Origin: Ktedonobacter sp.
GTDB taxonomy: Bacteria; Chloroflexota; Ktedonobacteria; Ktedonobacterales; Ktedonobacteraceae
Assembly (NCBI GenBank): GCA_003450555.1
Contig: DMFQ01000431.1
Span: forward strand, 2,127-7,741
Direction of reading: 5' to 3'
Length of the DNA stretch: 5,615 bases
In this document: positions 5,541 to 5,615 of the stretch, piece after piece
Layout: each line of letters opens with the position of its first letter
Numbering within the stretch: position 1 is the first letter of the stretch
Program-made: the position numbers and the translations under genes
Notes under the pieces: model-generated
Databases searched by the model: none
Told to the model about the DNA's origin: nothing
Seen by the model: the letters and a program-made list of their open reading frames with translations, nothing else

Positions 5541-5615
5541 CTACTTGACTGGCGCCTTCTTTTCTTCGGGTTTGCCGCATACTGCGACGATCTTCAATCC
5601 TTTTTCTTGACGAAA
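5541..5615 (-). CDS. C-terminal end of an unidentified gene, partial (5' end off the right edge)
   Basis: Reading in from the right edge on the minus strand gives 24 codons and a TAG at 5541-5543. The segment contains GLKIVAVCGKP and ends PEEKKAPVK, a lysine-rich tail with natural composition and codon use for a protein end. It would converge on the DUF3267-like gene with 37 bases between stops. The fragment is too short to name. The competing reading is a plus-strand gene from the ATG at 5505, which has AGGTGGG upstream but a less protein-like product. Confidence 0.45.
   Translation of the reverse strand, partial: FRQEKGLKIVAVCGKPEEKKAPVK

Noticed and set aside
5529..5542. AGGAG-AGGT-CTCCT hairpin between the converging genes at the right end
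   Set aside because: The five-pair stem overlaps the proposed stop codon and lacks a T-tract on either strand, so it is not called a terminator.
5505..5615. Plus-strand frame from an ATG one base after the DUF3267-like stop, open to the right edge, with AGGTGGG upstream
   Set aside because: Its product looks less protein-like than the opposite-strand reading, which ends in a natural lysine-rich C-terminus. It stays a live alternative; the sequence beyond the edge would decide.

Overview
This is a moderate-GC bacterial chromosomal window with conventional gene starts, Shine-Dalgarno sites and sigma-70-like promoters. Secreted carbohydrate-active and beta-propeller proteins, a long stand-alone TPR protein, a DUF3267-type membrane metallopeptidase and a MITE-like element together suggest a soil Chloroflexota of the Ktedonobacteria type. 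That placement is an inference from protein style; no marker gene is present. Layout, left to right: (1) 1-938, minus strand: the N-terminal 312 residues of an exported PQQ-like beta-propeller protein, running off the left edge. (2) 939-1340: a 400-base divergent intergenic region with a candidate promoter for each flanking gene and one doubtful small ORF. (3) 1428-2930, plus strand: a secreted glycoside hydrolase family 5 enzyme with a C-terminal Ig-like domain; both catalytic glutamates are visible. (4) 2931-3341: a 411-base non-coding stretch. It holds a minus-strand gene remnant whose last codons match the small membrane-protein gene further right, and a 177-bp element with near-perfect 29-bp terminal inverted repeats (MITE-like). 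(5) 3342-4554, plus strand: a TPR protein of about 391 residues, preceded by a well-placed start and a 14-codon frame that overlaps its ATG. This may be a leader peptide or the frameshifted true N-terminus. (6) 4598-4780, minus strand: a 60-residue two-helix membrane protein with an excellent ribosome binding site. (7) 4862-5503, plus strand: a DUF3267-like membrane zinc peptidase (HEGIH motif), divergent from (6) with overlapping candidate promoters. (8) 5541-5615, minus strand: probably the C-terminal 24 codons of a gene entering from the right edge. The divergent propeller and GH5 genes are both exported and may belong to one extracellular polymer-use locus, but shared regulation is not shown. 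The TPR, small membrane and metallopeptidase genes have no demonstrable joint function. I found no defence system, CRISPR array, tRNA, rRNA, intact transposase or obvious new multi-gene system. The most unusual points are the MITE-like element, the duplicated 3' end of the small membrane gene, and the broken-looking start of the TPR gene.
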